Shown one piece after another: positions 40,805 through 51,027 of a stretch of 64,000 nucleotides of DNA. The DNA lies in NCBI RefSeq assembly GCF_002887815.1, contig NZ_PDHO01000003.1, positions 186,001-250,000 of the forward strand, written 5' to 3'. Position 1 is the stretch's first letter; every line of letters starts with the position of its first letter. The notes under the pieces were generated by a model. It was not told the origin of the DNA and did not search any database. It saw nothing but the letters and a program-made list of their open reading frames with translations. A program made the position numbers and the translations under genes. The stretch is from Mycobacterium sp. ENV421. Its GTDB lineage: Bacteria > Actinomycetota > Actinomycetes > Mycobacteriales > Mycobacteriaceae.

Positions 40805-41587
40805 ATGAGAAGTCTGGATGAAATCCGCACCGCACTCGAGGCCTGTTACTCGGCGATCGAAGGCCTGTGCGCCGACCTGAGCGACGCCGACTGGAAGGCA
40901 CAGTCGCTGTGTCCGGACTGGGTGGTGCGCGACGTCATTCAGCATGTGGTCAGCATCGAAGCCGTGATGGCCGGCTGGCTGCCGCAGGACGACGCCACCC
41001 CGCCGCCGTTCGAACGGGCGGCGGAGTTCCTGGCCGGGACCGACGATCCGGCGACGCTGGCCGAGAAGGTCACCGCCGTCTTCGCCGAGCGCAGGCGCGA
41101 CCTGAGTGCGCTGACCGCCGCCGACCTCGACCGGCCGTCGTGGATGCCCACCGGGCGAGGAACCTACGGTCGCTTCCTGGAGATCCGGGTCTTCGACTTC
41201 TGGGTTCACGTGCGCGACATCACGATTCCGCTCGGACGTGCCACCGACGACGACGGTATCGCCGCGGAGATCGCGCTGGGAGAGGTAGAGAGCTCGATCG
41301 GCTACATCGCGGGAAAGAAGGTCGGAGTGCCCGACGGCAGCGCCATCTCCTTCCGGCTGACCGGTCCGGTGGCTCGCGAGATCAACGTGGCGGTCGACGG
41401 GCGGGCCAAACAGGTTGCGCACCTGGACAATCCGGACGCGGTGCTGACCACGGACTCGACCACGTTCATCATGCTCGCCTCCGGCCGGATCGACCCCCAG
41501 GCCCAGATCGACACCGGCGCGGTGACCTGGAGTGGCGACGCCGAGCTGGGCGAGCGGGCCGCCCGCAACCTGCGGTTCACGATGTGA
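40805..41587 (+). CDS. Maleylpyruvate isomerase family, mycothiol-dependent protein
   Basis: 260 residues from ATG at 40805. DinB/MDMPI fold: [20 protein letters not shown], a metal-site His in [16 protein letters not shown] and the HxxD-like [12 protein letters not shown]-terminal SCP-like beta part [20 protein letters not shown]. Family members use mycothiol as cofactor for isomerisation or thiol transfer. It overlaps by four bases (GTGA) with a DsbA-family gene, so the two products probably work together on a thiol-linked substrate. Confidence 0.85.
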   Translation: MRSLDEIRTALEACYSAIEGLCADLSDADWKAQSLCPDWVVRDVIQHVVSIEAVMAGWLPQDDATPPPFERAAEFLAGTDDPATLAEKVTAVFAERRRDLSALTAADLDRPSWMPTGRGTYGRFLEIRVFDFWVHVRDITIPLGRATDDDGIAAEIALGEVESSIGYIAGKKVGVPDGSAISFRLTGPVAREINVAVDGRAKQVAHLDNPDAVLTTDSTTFIMLASGRIDPQAQIDTGAVTWSGDAELGERAARNLRFTM

Positions 41588-42276
41588 CCGGGCGGCCCGA
41601 GTCCGTCGACTTCCACTTCGACGTGATGTGCCCGTACGCATACCAGACGTCGCGGTGGATTCGCGAGGTCCGGGACCAGACCGGACTGGTGGTGAACTGG
41701 CGATTCTTCAGCCTCGAGGAGATCAATCGCAAAGAGGGCAAGAAGCACCCGTGGGAACGGGACTGGTCCTACGGCTGGTCGATGATGCGCATCGGGGCAC
41801 TCCTGCGCCGACAGTCGGTGGCGGACGTCGAGGCCTGGTACCAGCGTGCCGGTCGGGCCCTGCACGTCGACGGTCACAAACCACACGACCCGGCGGTGGC
41901 CCGACACCTGTTGGCCGAACTCGGTTTTGATCCGGCGCTGGTCGACCAGGCCATCGCCGATCCCACCACCGGCGATGAGGTGCTGGCCGATCACAACCGC
42001 GTCGTGGCGGCCGACGGTTACGGTGTGCCGACGCTGTTCTTCCCCGACGGTCAGTGCCTGTTCGGACCGGTCCTGATCGACCCGCCGACCGGGGAGGCAG
42101 CTGTGCGACTGTGGGACGCCGTCGTCGCGTGGACGGAATTCCCGCACCTTTATGAACTTCAGCGGCCCAAGACCCCGGCCGACGGGCAGCTGATCGCCGA
42201 GACGTTCCGCCCGTACCTCGAGGCCCGCGACTGGGTGTCGATCAACCGTGGTGAGGTCGTCGGCTTCGGAGACTAG
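41584..42276 (+). CDS. DsbA-family oxidoreductase/isomerase-like protein
   Basis: 230 residues from GTG overlapping the preceding stop. Thioredoxin-fold with inserted helical domain: [20 protein letters not shown] has one active-site Cys (Cys16) in C-P-Y-A, so the second Cys of a CxxC is missing, as in HCCA-isomerase/FrnE-type proteins; the cis-Pro loop is [11 protein letters not shown]. No signal peptide: cytoplasmic. A glutathione/mycothiol-dependent isomerase or oxidoreductase is likely, coupled to the MDMPI-family gene. Confidence 0.82.
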   Translation: MTGRPESVDFHFDVMCPYAYQTSRWIREVRDQTGLVVNWRFFSLEEINRKEGKKHPWERDWSYGWSMMRIGALLRRQSVADVEAWYQRAGRALHVDGHKPHDPAVARHLLAELGFDPALVDQAIADPTTGDEVLADHNRVVAADGYGVPTLFFPDGQCLFGPVLIDPPTGEAAVRLWDAVVAWTEFPHLYELQRPKTPADGQLIAETFRPYLEARDWVSINRGEVVGFGD

Positions 42277-42303
42277 CGATCGTCGTCGCGGTTAGATCGA
42301 GGT

Positions 42304-42657
42304 ATGCGTGTCAACCGGATCATTGCCGACCTGCCGGTCTCCGATACTTTGGCGGCCAAAGGCTTTTACACCGACTACTTGGGGCTGAGCACCGAGGAGT
42401 TCAACCTCGGCTGGGTGGCCCGATACACCTCGCCCGACACCGGTGCGAACCTGCAACTGGTCACCGCCGATGCCACGGCACCCGAGTCGCCCGTCATCTC
42501 GGTGGCCACCGATGACGTCGACGCGGCCTATGAGCAGGCCCGCGCTCGTGGCTACCAGATCGTGCATCCGCTGACGACCGAGTCGTGGGGGGTCCGGCGG
42601 TTTTTCGTTCGCGATCCGGACGGCAACGTGATCAACGTTGTGGCGCATCGGGATTAG
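42304..42657 (+). CDS. VOC-family (glyoxalase-like) protein
   Basis: 117 residues: VNRIIADLPVSDTLAAKGFY, TSPDTGANLQLVTADATAPE and FFVRDPDGNVINVVAHRD, the standard end of bleomycin-resistance/dioxygenase superfamily proteins. Short gap (27 bases) after the DsbA-family gene, so likely the same transcript. Binds or transforms a small molecule. Confidence 0.87.
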   Translation: MRVNRIIADLPVSDTLAAKGFYTDYLGLSTEEFNLGWVARYTSPDTGANLQLVTADATAPESPVISVATDDVDAAYEQARARGYQIVHPLTTESWGVRRFFVRDPDGNVINVVAHRD

Positions 42658-42665
42658 CGCGGGGA

Positions 42666-43745
<1,080 letters not shown>

Positions 43746-44213
43746 TCACGCCGCCCTGGTGCGCACCCCCAACACCGGTTGCCGGCTTTCGCGGTCACAG
43801 AAGTCCGCGGCCCACGGCCACCGGCCGCGACCATCCGACCAGACCAGCTGCAACGCACGGATCTCCCTGCCGTAGAGGGCGGTCGCGAAACCCATGTGCG
43901 CATCGGGATGTTCGACCTCGACGACCTCGAGCATCGGACCGCCGCAGAGGGTGAACTGCTGGCCGGCGGTCAGCTCGGCTCCCCGGACCACGAGCTCGGC
44001 CGACTTGCTCAGCAGGCGTGCGGCCCGCTGCGGTGACACATTCGTCATCAGCAGTTCGGGGACGTCGTAGTCGCTCAAGCCGATTGTGTAGGCGAACGGC
44101 ATGCGGGGCGATTCGACGTACTGCACTGCCCACCCACGCCGCAGGATCTTGGCGCGGACCTCGTCGAGATAGTCGGCGACGGTGTTGTTCGGGTGATCGC
44201 ACAACCAGCACAT
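43746..44213 (-). CDS. DUF4262-like protein
   Basis: 155 residues from ATG at 44213 (AAAGGGG upstream). CWLCDHPNNTVADYLDEVRA has CxxC near the start, then FAYTIGLSDYDVPELLMTN, the characteristic phrase of DUF4262 proteins, and PDAHMGFATALYGREIRALQ. No signal or membrane segment. Role unknown; the Cys pair could bind metal. It is on the same strand as the nag operon but 86 bases downstream. Confidence 0.75.
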   Translation of the reverse strand: MCWLCDHPNNTVADYLDEVRAKILRRGWAVQYVESPRMPFAYTIGLSDYDVPELLMTNVSPQRAARLLSKSAELVVRGAELTAGQQFTLCGGPMLEVVEVEHPDAHMGFATALYGREIRALQLVWSDGRGRWPWAADFCDRESRQPVLGVRTRAA

Positions 44214-44299
44214 TGCTGGGCCCCTTTCGTCAGTTCGACGGCGTAGGACACACGATGCACCCGGGGTACGACAAAAACTCGAACAGACGTTCGCCGTGC

Positions 44300-45430
44300 T
44301 CAGCGCGGAACCCACGCACCGCCGCACAGCACGCCGGTGACCGCGAGTTCATCGTCCAGCGCGACCAGGTCGGCGCGTGCGCCCGCGACCAGTTCGGGGG
44401 ACGGAAGCCCCAGTGCGCGAGCTGGATTCAGCGACGACTGGCGCACCGCGAGTAGCAGCGCGTCGTCGCGGGGGAGTCCGCTGTGGGCGACGGCGAATTC
44501 GAACACCCGGTCCATCGTCGCGGTGCTGCCCGCGATCGTCGCCGTCCCGGCCAGCCGGGCCACGCCGTCGGCGACCTCGACGTCCATTCGACCGATCTGG
44601 TACCGGCCGTCGCTGACCCCGGCCGCGGCCATCGCGTCGGTGACGAGCGACAGCCGCTCCGGACCGGCCGCGCGGACCACGTGCCGGTACAGCGCGGCGT
44701 CGACGTGCACTCCGTCGGCGATCAACTCCACCGTCACCCGGGGGTCTTCGAGCAGCGCGATGATCGGCCCCGGCTCCCGGTGGTGGATCGGGCGCATCGC
44801 GTTGAACAGATGTGTGCCCACCGTGGCGCCCGCGGTGATCGCCGCGCGGGTCTGTTCGTAGGTCGCCTCTGTGTGTCCGACCGCGGCCACCGCGCCCGCC
44901 GTGACGATCCGCTCGATCGCGGCCAGCGCACCCGGCCGCTCCGGTGCGAGCGTGACCATCCGGATGGCTCCGGCGCCGGCCTGCAACAGCGTGTCGACTT
45001 CGACGGTGTCCGGATCACGAAGCAGGACGGGATCGTGCGCCCCGCAGCGCTGACCGGACAGCCACGGGCCTTCCAGGTGAACCCCGGCGAGCACGCCGTC
45101 GCGCACGTGGCCGGCCAGTACCTCGACCTGGTGCAGCAGTTCGGTCGGTCCGGCCGACACCAGCGACGCGATCAGGGTCGTGGTGCCGTGCCTGCGGTGA
45201 AGCTCCACAGCGGTCGCCGTGTCATCCGAAGTCGCCCCGGAGAAATCGGACCCGCCGCCGCCGTGGACGTGGGTGTCGACGAAACCGGGCACCACGGTAT
45301 CCAGCTCACGGTCGGCCGCGCGCGGCGGCGAACCCGCGCCCAGCGCCCGCACTGAACCACCGGACACCTCAATCCAGCCTGGCCGCAACAACTCTCGGCC
45401 GGTCAGCAGGGTCGCAGCGGCGATCAGCAC
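44300..45430 (-). CDS. nagA: N-acetylglucosamine-6-phosphate deacetylase
   Basis: 376 residues, GTG start directly abutting the nagB stop. Amidohydrolase barrel: metal site HxH in VDTHVHGGGGSDF, the metal Glu in GVHLEGPWLSG, His in VAAVGHTEATYE and GTHLFNAMRPIHHR, and catalytic Asp in SLVTDAMAAAGV. Releases acetate from GlcNAc-6-P. Works with nagB, EIIA and nagE in the same locus. Confidence 0.94.
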   Translation of the reverse strand: MLIAAATLLTGRELLRPGWIEVSGGSVRALGAGSPPRAADRELDTVVPGFVDTHVHGGGGSDFSGATSDDTATAVELHRRHGTTTLIASLVSAGPTELLHQVEVLAGHVRDGVLAGVHLEGPWLSGQRCGAHDPVLLRDPDTVEVDTLLQAGAGAIRMVTLAPERPGALAAIERIVTAGAVAAVGHTEATYEQTRAAITAGATVGTHLFNAMRPIHHREPGPIIALLEDPRVTVELIADGVHVDAALYRHVVRAAGPERLSLVTDAMAAAGVSDGRYQIGRMDVEVADGVARLAGTATIAGSTATMDRVFEFAVAHSGLPRDDALLLAVRQSSLNPARALGLPSPELVAGARADLVALDDELAVTGVLCGGAWVPR

Positions 45431-46216
45431 TCAGATGCCCTGCCAGGACGGCTTGGACAGGTAGGTCTCCCGGTAGTAGTCGGCCAGCTGCAGACGGCGC
45501 GCCGCACCGCCGTCGAGGAGGACCGTCACGTGCGGATGGTGCTGCAGGATGGTGGCCGGCCACATCGCGCTCACCGGCCCCTCCACCAGCTGATGCACCG
45601 CCTCGGCCTTGCTTCGGCCGAGGGCCACCAGGACGACGTGCCGGGCCGCCATGATCGTGCCCAACCCCTGCGTGAGGCAATGGGTCGGGACCTGGTCGAC
45701 GTCGTCGCCGAAGAAGCGGGCGTTGTCGATTCGAGTCTGGCGCGTCAGCGTTTTGATCCGGGTGCGCGACGCGAGCGACGACCCGGGCTCGTTGAATCCG
45801 ATGTGGCCGTCGGTGCCGATGCCCAGGATCTGCAGGTCGATGCCGCCTGCTGCGGTGATGGCGGCCTCGTACTCGGCGCACGCCACCGGAATGTCCTCGG
45901 CCAACCCGTCGGGGCCGGCCACCGCGCCCGGCTCGAAGTCGACGCGCGAGACGAACACCGTGTCGATGACGGTGCGGTAGCGCTCGGGATGATCGGCCGG
46001 CAACCCGACGTACTCGTCGAGGGTGAAGCCGCGGGTTTGCCGAAACGAGATGCGCCCCGCGTCGCAGCGGGCGGCCAGCTCGTCGTAGATCGCCAGCGGG
46101 GACGAGCCGGTGGCCAGTCCCAGCACCGCGGTCGGCGTGCGGGCGAGCAGCGCCTCGACGGCATCGGCGGCCAGCGCGCCGATCGCCGCGGCGTCGGGGA
46201 GAATGACAACTTCCAT
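45431..46216 (-). CDS. nagB: Glucosamine-6-phosphate deaminase
   Basis: 261 residues: GLATGSSPLAIYDELAARC, TFTLDEY-type FTLDEYVGLPADHP, GIGTDGHIGFNEPGSSLAS (active site) and LTQGLGTIMAARHVVLVALG. Converts GlcN-6-P to fructose-6-P and ammonia. It sits between EIIA and nagA with gaps of 6 and 0 bases, so a single transcript is expected. Confidence 0.95.
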   Translation of the reverse strand: MEVVILPDAAAIGALAADAVEALLARTPTAVLGLATGSSPLAIYDELAARCDAGRISFRQTRGFTLDEYVGLPADHPERYRTVIDTVFVSRVDFEPGAVAGPDGLAEDIPVACAEYEAAITAAGGIDLQILGIGTDGHIGFNEPGSSLASRTRIKTLTRQTRIDNARFFGDDVDQVPTHCLTQGLGTIMAARHVVLVALGRSKAEAVHQLVEGPVSAMWPATILQHHPHVTVLLDGGAARRLQLADYYRETYLSKPSWQGI

Positions 46217-46222
46217 CAGACC

Positions 46223-46693
46223 CTACTTGTTGGCAGTGAAAAGTAGGGATCCCGAAGCGATTTCGGCACCCTGAGTGACGCCGCCGCTCACCACGATGTT
46301 GCCGGGTTCACGTTCGTCCATCACCACGACGGGAACGATCGGGCTCAACCCGGCTGCCACCACCGACGGGACGTCATAGGTGATGATCGGCTGGCCGGCG
46401 GTCACGGTGTCGCCCTCGCTGACGTGGGCGCTGAATCCCGCTCCCTGCAGGGTGACGGTATCGAGCCCGAGATGAACCAGGACGCCGACATTCTCGCCCG
46501 TCATGATGATGTAGGCGTGCGGCATCAGCTTCAGGACGCGTCCGCTGACCGGTGCCACCGCATCGATCACGTCGTGTGGCGGGTCGACTGCGGCGCCGTA
46601 TCCCACCATGCCTTGCGCGAAAACGGGATCGGGTACGTCGCCGAGCGCGACGGCACGCCCGGAGACCGGCGCGTGGACGGACGTTGTGCTCAT
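46223..46693 (-). CDS. crr: PTS glucose/GlcNAc-type EIIA component
   Basis: 156 residues from ATG at 46693 (an earlier start at 46705 is possible). EIIA-Glc fold: VHAPVSGRAVALGDVPDPVF, KLMPHAYIIMTGENVGVLVH, with the phospho-acceptor His in VLVHLGLDTVTLQG, then GDTVTAGQPIITYD. Takes phosphate from HPr and passes it to the EIIB domain of NagE. Starts the crr-nagB-nagA operon, divergent from nagE across 111 bases. Confidence 0.92.
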   Translation of the reverse strand: MSTTSVHAPVSGRAVALGDVPDPVFAQGMVGYGAAVDPPHDVIDAVAPVSGRVLKLMPHAYIIMTGENVGVLVHLGLDTVTLQGAGFSAHVSEGDTVTAGQPIITYDVPSVVAAGLSPIVPVVVMDEREPGNIVVSGGVTQGAEIASGSLLFTANK

Positions 46694-46804
46694 TGTGGAA
46701 GACAATAGAGAGTCGACCGACGTAGCCGCGGCGGAAACAGCGCCTCACCTCCGGCGATTTGTCTAAGCTTCGGCTGTGCTGCGACGACGGGAGGCCGGCC
46801 GGTC

Positions 46805-48373
46805 ATGAGTGAAACCACCAAAGACTCAGGCGCACAGCAAAAGTCGGGGCTGCACATACCGGGCTTCGCGCAGCTGCAGCGGCTCGGTAAGAGCTTGATG
46901 CTGCCGATCGCCGTGCTCCCGGCCGCGGGCATCCTGTTGCGGCTCGGCCAGGACGACCTGCTGGGGCGGATCAAGGCGCCGGTGATCGGCCCGTTCTTCC
47001 AAGCGATGAGCGCAGCCGGCGGAGCGCTGTTCAACAATCTCGCGTTGCTGTTCGCCGTCGGTGTCGCGATCGGATTCGCGCGCAAGGCCGACGGCTCGAC
47101 GGCGCTGTCGGCGGTCGTCGGCTATCTGGTGATGCAGGCGGTCTTCAAGACGATGTCGCCGTTTGTGCTCGCCGGACAACTCGACAAGGCCGGTGAACAG
47201 GCGCAGATCAACTACAGCGTGTTCGGCGGGATCGTGATCGGCCTGCTCACCGCGTGGTTGTTCGACAAGTACCACACCATCACGTTGCCGCCGTACCTCG
47301 GCTTCTTCGGTGGCCGGCGCTTCGTCCCGATCGTCGTATCGCTGGTGAGCCTCGTGGTGTCCTTCGCGATGAGCTACTTCTATCCGATCTTCGACGCGGG
47401 GCTCACCGGGCTCGGTCACTTCATCGGCGGTGCCGGTGCGCTCGGCGCATTTGTCTACGGCTTCGCCAACCGCATGCTGATCCCGCTGGGGCTGCACCAC
47501 ATCCTGAACTCGTACGTGTGGTTCATCTACGGCAGCTATCCGACCGGCGACGGGCATGTGGTCACCGGTGAACTCAGCAGGTTCGCTGCGGGTGACCCCA
47601 GCGCTGGGCTGCTCACGTCGGGCTTCTACCCGATCCTCATGTTCGGCCTGCCCGGCGCGGCGTTGGCGATGATCCACGTGGCGAACAAGAAACAACGCAA
47701 GGTCGCGTTCGGCATCCTGTCCGCCGCCGCGCTGACCGCGTTCCTCACCGGTGTCACCGAACCGCTGGAGTTCGCCTTCATGTTCGTGGCGTTTCCGCTC
47801 TACATCGTGCACGCGGTGCTGACCGGTCTGTCGCTGGCCATCGCCTACCTGCTCGACATCCACCTGGGCTTCTCGTTCTCGGCCGGACTGATCGACCTGC
47901 TCCTCTACGGCACCGCGCCCGCGGCCAAGAACATTCCGCTGCTGATCGTCATGGGCCTGGTTTTCTTCGCGGTGTACTACCTGCTCTTCCGTTTCGCGAT
48001 CACCCGATGGAACATGCGCACGCCCGGGCGTGAACCCGACGCCGAGTTCGACGCCGAGGAGCGGGCGAACCTGGGGGAGGGCGCCGAGTCGGCCACCGCC
48101 GTGGCGGCCGGTGGCGCGGTGACGACCGCCCCCGCGGTCACCGACAGCAAGGCCGAACAACTGATCGCGGCATTCGGCGGGCGAGAGAATCTGCGCAGCG
48201 TCGACGCCTGTATCACCCGACTGCGGATGGAGGTTGTGGACGCCGGCAAAGTCGACCAGAACCGGCTGAAAAGCCTTGGCGCCGCCGGCGTGATCGAGGT
48301 CGGCAACAGCGTGCAGGCCGTTTTCGGGACCCAGGCCGAGGTGCTGAAGAACGAGATCAACGACGCGCTATGA
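46805..48373 (+). CDS. nagE: PTS N-acetylglucosamine-specific EIICB
   Basis: 522 residues with an EIIC membrane domain (about 15-400; AVLPAAGILLRLG, NNLALLFAVGVAIGFARKAD, GVTEPLEFAFMFVAFPLYIV) and a C-terminal EIIB domain (about 445-522) whose phosphorylated Cys lies in RSVDACITRLRMEV. The EIIA domain is separate, encoded by the divergent crr gene. Imports and phosphorylates GlcNAc. GGGAGG lies before the ATG. Confidence 0.93.
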   Translation: MSETTKDSGAQQKSGLHIPGFAQLQRLGKSLMLPIAVLPAAGILLRLGQDDLLGRIKAPVIGPFFQAMSAAGGALFNNLALLFAVGVAIGFARKADGSTALSAVVGYLVMQAVFKTMSPFVLAGQLDKAGEQAQINYSVFGGIVIGLLTAWLFDKYHTITLPPYLGFFGGRRFVPIVVSLVSLVVSFAMSYFYPIFDAGLTGLGHFIGGAGALGAFVYGFANRMLIPLGLHHILNSYVWFIYGSYPTGDGHVVTGELSRFAAGDPSAGLLTSGFYPILMFGLPGAALAMIHVANKKQRKVAFGILSAAALTAFLTGVTEPLEFAFMFVAFPLYIVHAVLTGLSLAIAYLLDIHLGFSFSAGLIDLLLYGTAPAAKNIPLLIVMGLVFFAVYYLLFRFAITRWNMRTPGREPDAEFDAEERANLGEGAESATAVAAGGAVTTAPAVTDSKAEQLIAAFGGRENLRSVDACITRLRMEVVDAGKVDQNRLKSLGAAGVIEVGNSVQAVFGTQAEVLKNEINDAL

Positions 48374-48561
48374 CGGCCGGGCGAGCAGTATCGCTGAAAC
48401 CGGGAAGTGTCGCACCCGCTGGACATAGATCGCGTAGAGGAAACGCATAGGCTTCGAACCTTTATGGTTCCGTGCCCAAAGTGTGACCTGAGTAGACCAC
48501 TGTTACCGAAGTGACATCAGTGGCTCGTGCTTTGAGCCGATCGAGCCAGAGTAGGACCCAC

Positions 48562-49044
48562 ATGACCGTGCGTACTTTCGATCGTGAATCGACCGGCGGC
48601 ACCTCCTTCGCACTGCGATCGCTGGCGGTGATGGCAGGCGCATTTCTTGCCACCGCCGCGTGGCCGACGCCAGCCCACGCGGATACCGCGGGCGTGAGCA
48701 GCCTGCTGAACTCGACCGGTGTCAGCCAGCTGATCGTGCAAATCGGTCAACAGATCTGCCCGATGCTGGTCAAACCGGGCAGCAATCTGGTGTCCAATGC
48801 CACCACGGCCAGCGGACACGGCGGCCTCGCTTCTCAGGTGACCGGGTTCGTGGCCGAGCAGGCCATCCGGTCTCAGTGCCCGGCGGTGATGGCCGAACTC
48901 GCTAATGGGAACTTCGCGCCGCTGATGCAGATGCTCAGCACCGCCAACCAGGCGTCGGGCGCACTCAACACGCTCAACGGTGTGCCGTCGGTGCCGTCGG
49001 TGCCGTCGTTGCCGCTGCCGGCCGCCGGCGTGCTCAGCCCGTAG
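48562..49044 (+). CDS. Small secreted protein with C-terminal Pro/Ser repeats
   Basis: 160 residues from ATG at 48562. The N-terminal 30-40 residues include a basic stretch and the hydrophobic segment LRSLAVMAGAFLATAAWPTP with cleavage after AHA. The mature protein has two cysteines (QQICPMLV and RSQCPAVM), likely disulfide-linked, and ends in PSVPSVPSLPLP repeats. Resembles the DUF732-like exported helical proteins of mycobacteria only in style. The 188 bases before it contain no other gene. Confidence 0.78.
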   Translation: MTVRTFDRESTGGTSFALRSLAVMAGAFLATAAWPTPAHADTAGVSSLLNSTGVSQLIVQIGQQICPMLVKPGSNLVSNATTASGHGGLASQVTGFVAEQAIRSQCPAVMAELANGNFAPLMQMLSTANQASGALNTLNGVPSVPSVPSLPLPAAGVLSP

Positions 49045-49138
49045 CGACATCGTCGCTGGTAATCGCTAACGAATCTGGCTGCGCCATCGATATCGTGGTT
49101 AAGTGGTTGGACCCGAGGCCTGCTCGAGGTGGAATCAG

Positions 49139-49423
49139 GTGACTGTGAATCGACTTCTCATCGGCGCGTGTGCGGTGGCGCTCACGTCGGGATCGCTGGT
49201 GCTCGCCGCACCGGCGTCCGCCGACTGCCCGAATGGGACGGTCCAGAGCCGATTCCCCGGGGTGTGCACATCCGGCCCGTCAGGCGGTCAGGTTCCGCAG
49301 GCGATCGGCCCGGACAACGTGACCACCAACATCCAGCCCAACCAGATCCCCACGATGAACGGCATTCCCTGCAACCTGTGGCATTCGGTCACGTGCTGGG
49401 CGATGGCGCAGAACGGCGGCTGA
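49139..49423 (+). CDS. Small secreted cysteine-containing protein
   Basis: 94 residues from GTG at 49139 (GAGGTGG upstream). Signal peptide LLIGACAVALTSGSLVLAAP, cleavage after ASA/D. The mature part has four to five Cys (DCPNGTVQSRFPGVC, GIPCNLWHSVTCW), suggesting two disulfides and a compact fold. Mycobacterial exported family of unknown role. Convergent with the TetR gene at 49435. Confidence 0.78.
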   Translation: MTVNRLLIGACAVALTSGSLVLAAPASADCPNGTVQSRFPGVCTSGPSGGQVPQAIGPDNVTTNIQPNQIPTMNGIPCNLWHSVTCWAMAQNGG

Positions 49424-49434
49424 GCGCCAGGCTG

Positions 49435-50037
49435 TCACGCCGCGCGCAGCGCATCGATGCCCTGGTCCAGTGCGGCCTCCAGATAGCTCAGGTCGCCGGT
49501 CGCGAGCATGATGCCGACGCCACCCTGGATTCCGGCCAGCAACGCCGCTGCGGCGCGTTCGGCGTTCACCGAATCGGCCACCTTGCCCTGCTCCTGCATC
49601 GACCGGATTCCGGTCGCGATCGCGCCGCTCCACTGGACGATGAGCTCGGCGGTGACAGCCTCGGCCCCCGGGGTGGTGCGCCCGATCTCCGACATCAGCA
49701 CCGCGATCGGGCAGTTCTGGCCCTGCCTGCGGTAACGGTCGACCACGCAATCCCGCCACCGCTGCCACGCTGCCCAGGATGTGAGCGCGCCGAGATGAGG
49801 CTGCTGGTCGTCGAGCACCATCTGGGATTCGAGTGCCGCGACCGCCAGCAAGAGCTGTTCCTTGCCGCCGGGGAAGTAGTGGAAGAGCTGACTTTTGGAG
49901 GTGCGAGTACGCGCCATGACGTCGTCGAGGGTGGTCAGCGCAATGCCGCGGGCGCGGATCTCGGCGGCGGCTCCTTCGATGATCCGCTGCCGGGTCGCGC
50001 GGCCCTTCGCCGTCAAATTTTGGACTTGCAGGTCCAT
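49435..50037 (-). CDS. TetR-family regulator of the adjacent SDR
   Basis: 200 residues from ATG at 50037. HTH domain: KGRATRQRIIEGAAAEIRAR, then TLDDVMARTRTSKSQLFHYF, PGGKEQLLLAV. The C-terminal domain (FTLGALTSWAAWQRWRD, CPIAVLMSEIGRTTPGAEAV) is of the TetR_C_11-like group. Divergent from the SDR gene with 25 bases between start codons; two TGGAC-N6-GTCCA sites flank that gap, one inside its own first codons. Probably represses both genes. Confidence 0.9.
   Translation of the reverse strand: MDLQVQNLTAKGRATRQRIIEGAAAEIRARGIALTTLDDVMARTRTSKSQLFHYFPGGKEQLLLAVAALESQMVLDDQQPHLGALTSWAAWQRWRDCVVDRYRRQGQNCPIAVLMSEIGRTTPGAEAVTAELIVQWSGAIATGIRSMQEQGKVADSVNAERAAAALLAGIQGGVGIMLATGDLSYLEAALDQGIDALRAA
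50021..50036. promoter_or_regulatory. TetR operator, site A
   Basis: TGGACTTGCAGGTCCA: TGGAC-N6-GTCCA, lying in the first codons of the tetR gene. Same half-sites and spacing as site B. Confidence 0.75.
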
Positions 50038-50055
50038 TTTTGGAAGCGAATCATA

Positions 50056-50071
50056 TGGACTCATGAGTCCA
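50056..50071. promoter_or_regulatory. TetR operator, site B
   Basis: TGGACTCATGAGTCCA, a perfect 16-bp palindrome that contains the SDR start codon. Its centre is 35 bp from that of site A. Confidence 0.8.
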
Positions 50072-50824
50072 AAAGATACCCGGTTGGCCGGGCGCAGAGC
50101 ACTTGTCACCGGTTCCACAGGCGGCCTCGGGGTCGCCATCGCGAAGGCGCTGGCCGCTGACGGCGCCTTCGTGGTGGTGAGCGGACGGGACAAAACCCGC
50201 GGCGACGCGGTCGTCGCCGATATCCGTTCTGCAGGTGGGACCGGGTCCTTCGTCGCCGCCGATCTGGGAGCCGGCGGTGCCGCCGCACATCAGCTGGCCG
50301 ACGCTGCCTTCGAGGTGGCCGGCGGCATCGACATCCTGGTGAACAACGCGGCCACCTTGCTGATGCCCACGCCGACCGCTGACATCACCGAGCAGGAACT
50401 GCGAGATGTGTTCGGCGTCAACGTGTTCGCCCCGTTCCTGCTGACCGGCATACTGGCACCGCGCATGGTTGCCCAGGGTGGCGGCGCGATCGTCAACATC
50501 GGCTCGATCGCCGGGCTGCGCGGAGCCAGCGGCTCGGCGGTCTACAGCGGAAACAAAGCTGCGATCCATTCGTTCACCCAGTCCTGGGCCGACGAGTACG
50601 GCCCGCACGGTGTTCGGGTCAACGCCGTCGCCCCCGGCCCGATCGGCACCGAGCGGCAGGCCGAGTTCGCCGAGCACATCGCGCCGACGCTGAGCCGCCT
50701 GCCGTCGCGGCGGGTCAGCAGCCCGGAGGAGGTCGCGGCCGTGGTGGCGTTCCTGGCCGGTGACGACGCCGCCAATATCCAGGGAGCAGTTCTCAGCGTC
50801 GACGGCGGCTGGGCTGCAACCTGA
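50063..50824 (+). CDS. SDR-family oxidoreductase
   Basis: 253 residues from ATG at 50063, which lies inside an operator palindrome. Classical SDR: TGSTGGLGVAIAKALA, ILVNNAATLLMPTPT, catalytic Ser in IVNIGSIAGLRGA, YSGNKAAIHSFTQ (YxxxK) and IQGAVLSVDGGW. Substrate not predictable; the divergent TetR probably senses it. A short hairpin (50858-50876) follows. Confidence 0.9.
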   Translation: MSPKDTRLAGRRALVTGSTGGLGVAIAKALAADGAFVVVSGRDKTRGDAVVADIRSAGGTGSFVAADLGAGGAAAHQLADAAFEVAGGIDILVNNAATLLMPTPTADITEQELRDVFGVNVFAPFLLTGILAPRMVAQGGGAIVNIGSIAGLRGASGSAVYSGNKAAIHSFTQSWADEYGPHGVRVNAVAPGPIGTERQAEFAEHIAPTLSRLPSRRVSSPEEVAAVVAFLAGDDAANIQGAVLSVDGGWAAT

Positions 50825-50857
50825 TTCGAGGCACGGGCAATGAACCGGAGCTGTCAA

Positions 50858-50876
50858 GCCCAGCAAACGGCTGGGC
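50858..50876 (+). terminator. Short hairpin after SDR
   Basis: GCCCAGC-AAACG-GCTGGGC with perfect 7-bp arms, 34 bases after the SDR stop. No T-run. Confidence 0.45.
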
Positions 50877-51027
50877 AGGCGGCGTCCAGCAACCCCACAG
50901 CGTTGCGAGACCGGACCGGCAACGGCCGCGCTGATAGGCTGCCAGGTGCAATCGCGGGGGCGGCGGGGTCCGACCCGTCTGACGAGGTGGCGTCGAAACG
51001 TAAAGCAAGAGTCGGAATGGGTTCGGA

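Noticed and set aside
46748-46775. DasR-type (dre) operator in the crr/nagE divergent region
   Set aside because: The best match (TTGTCTAAGC) covers only part of the known inverted repeat and lacks the second arm.
46826-48160. Long minus-strand open frame opposite nagE
   Set aside because: Same antisense artefact; the plus strand gives a full EIICB protein.
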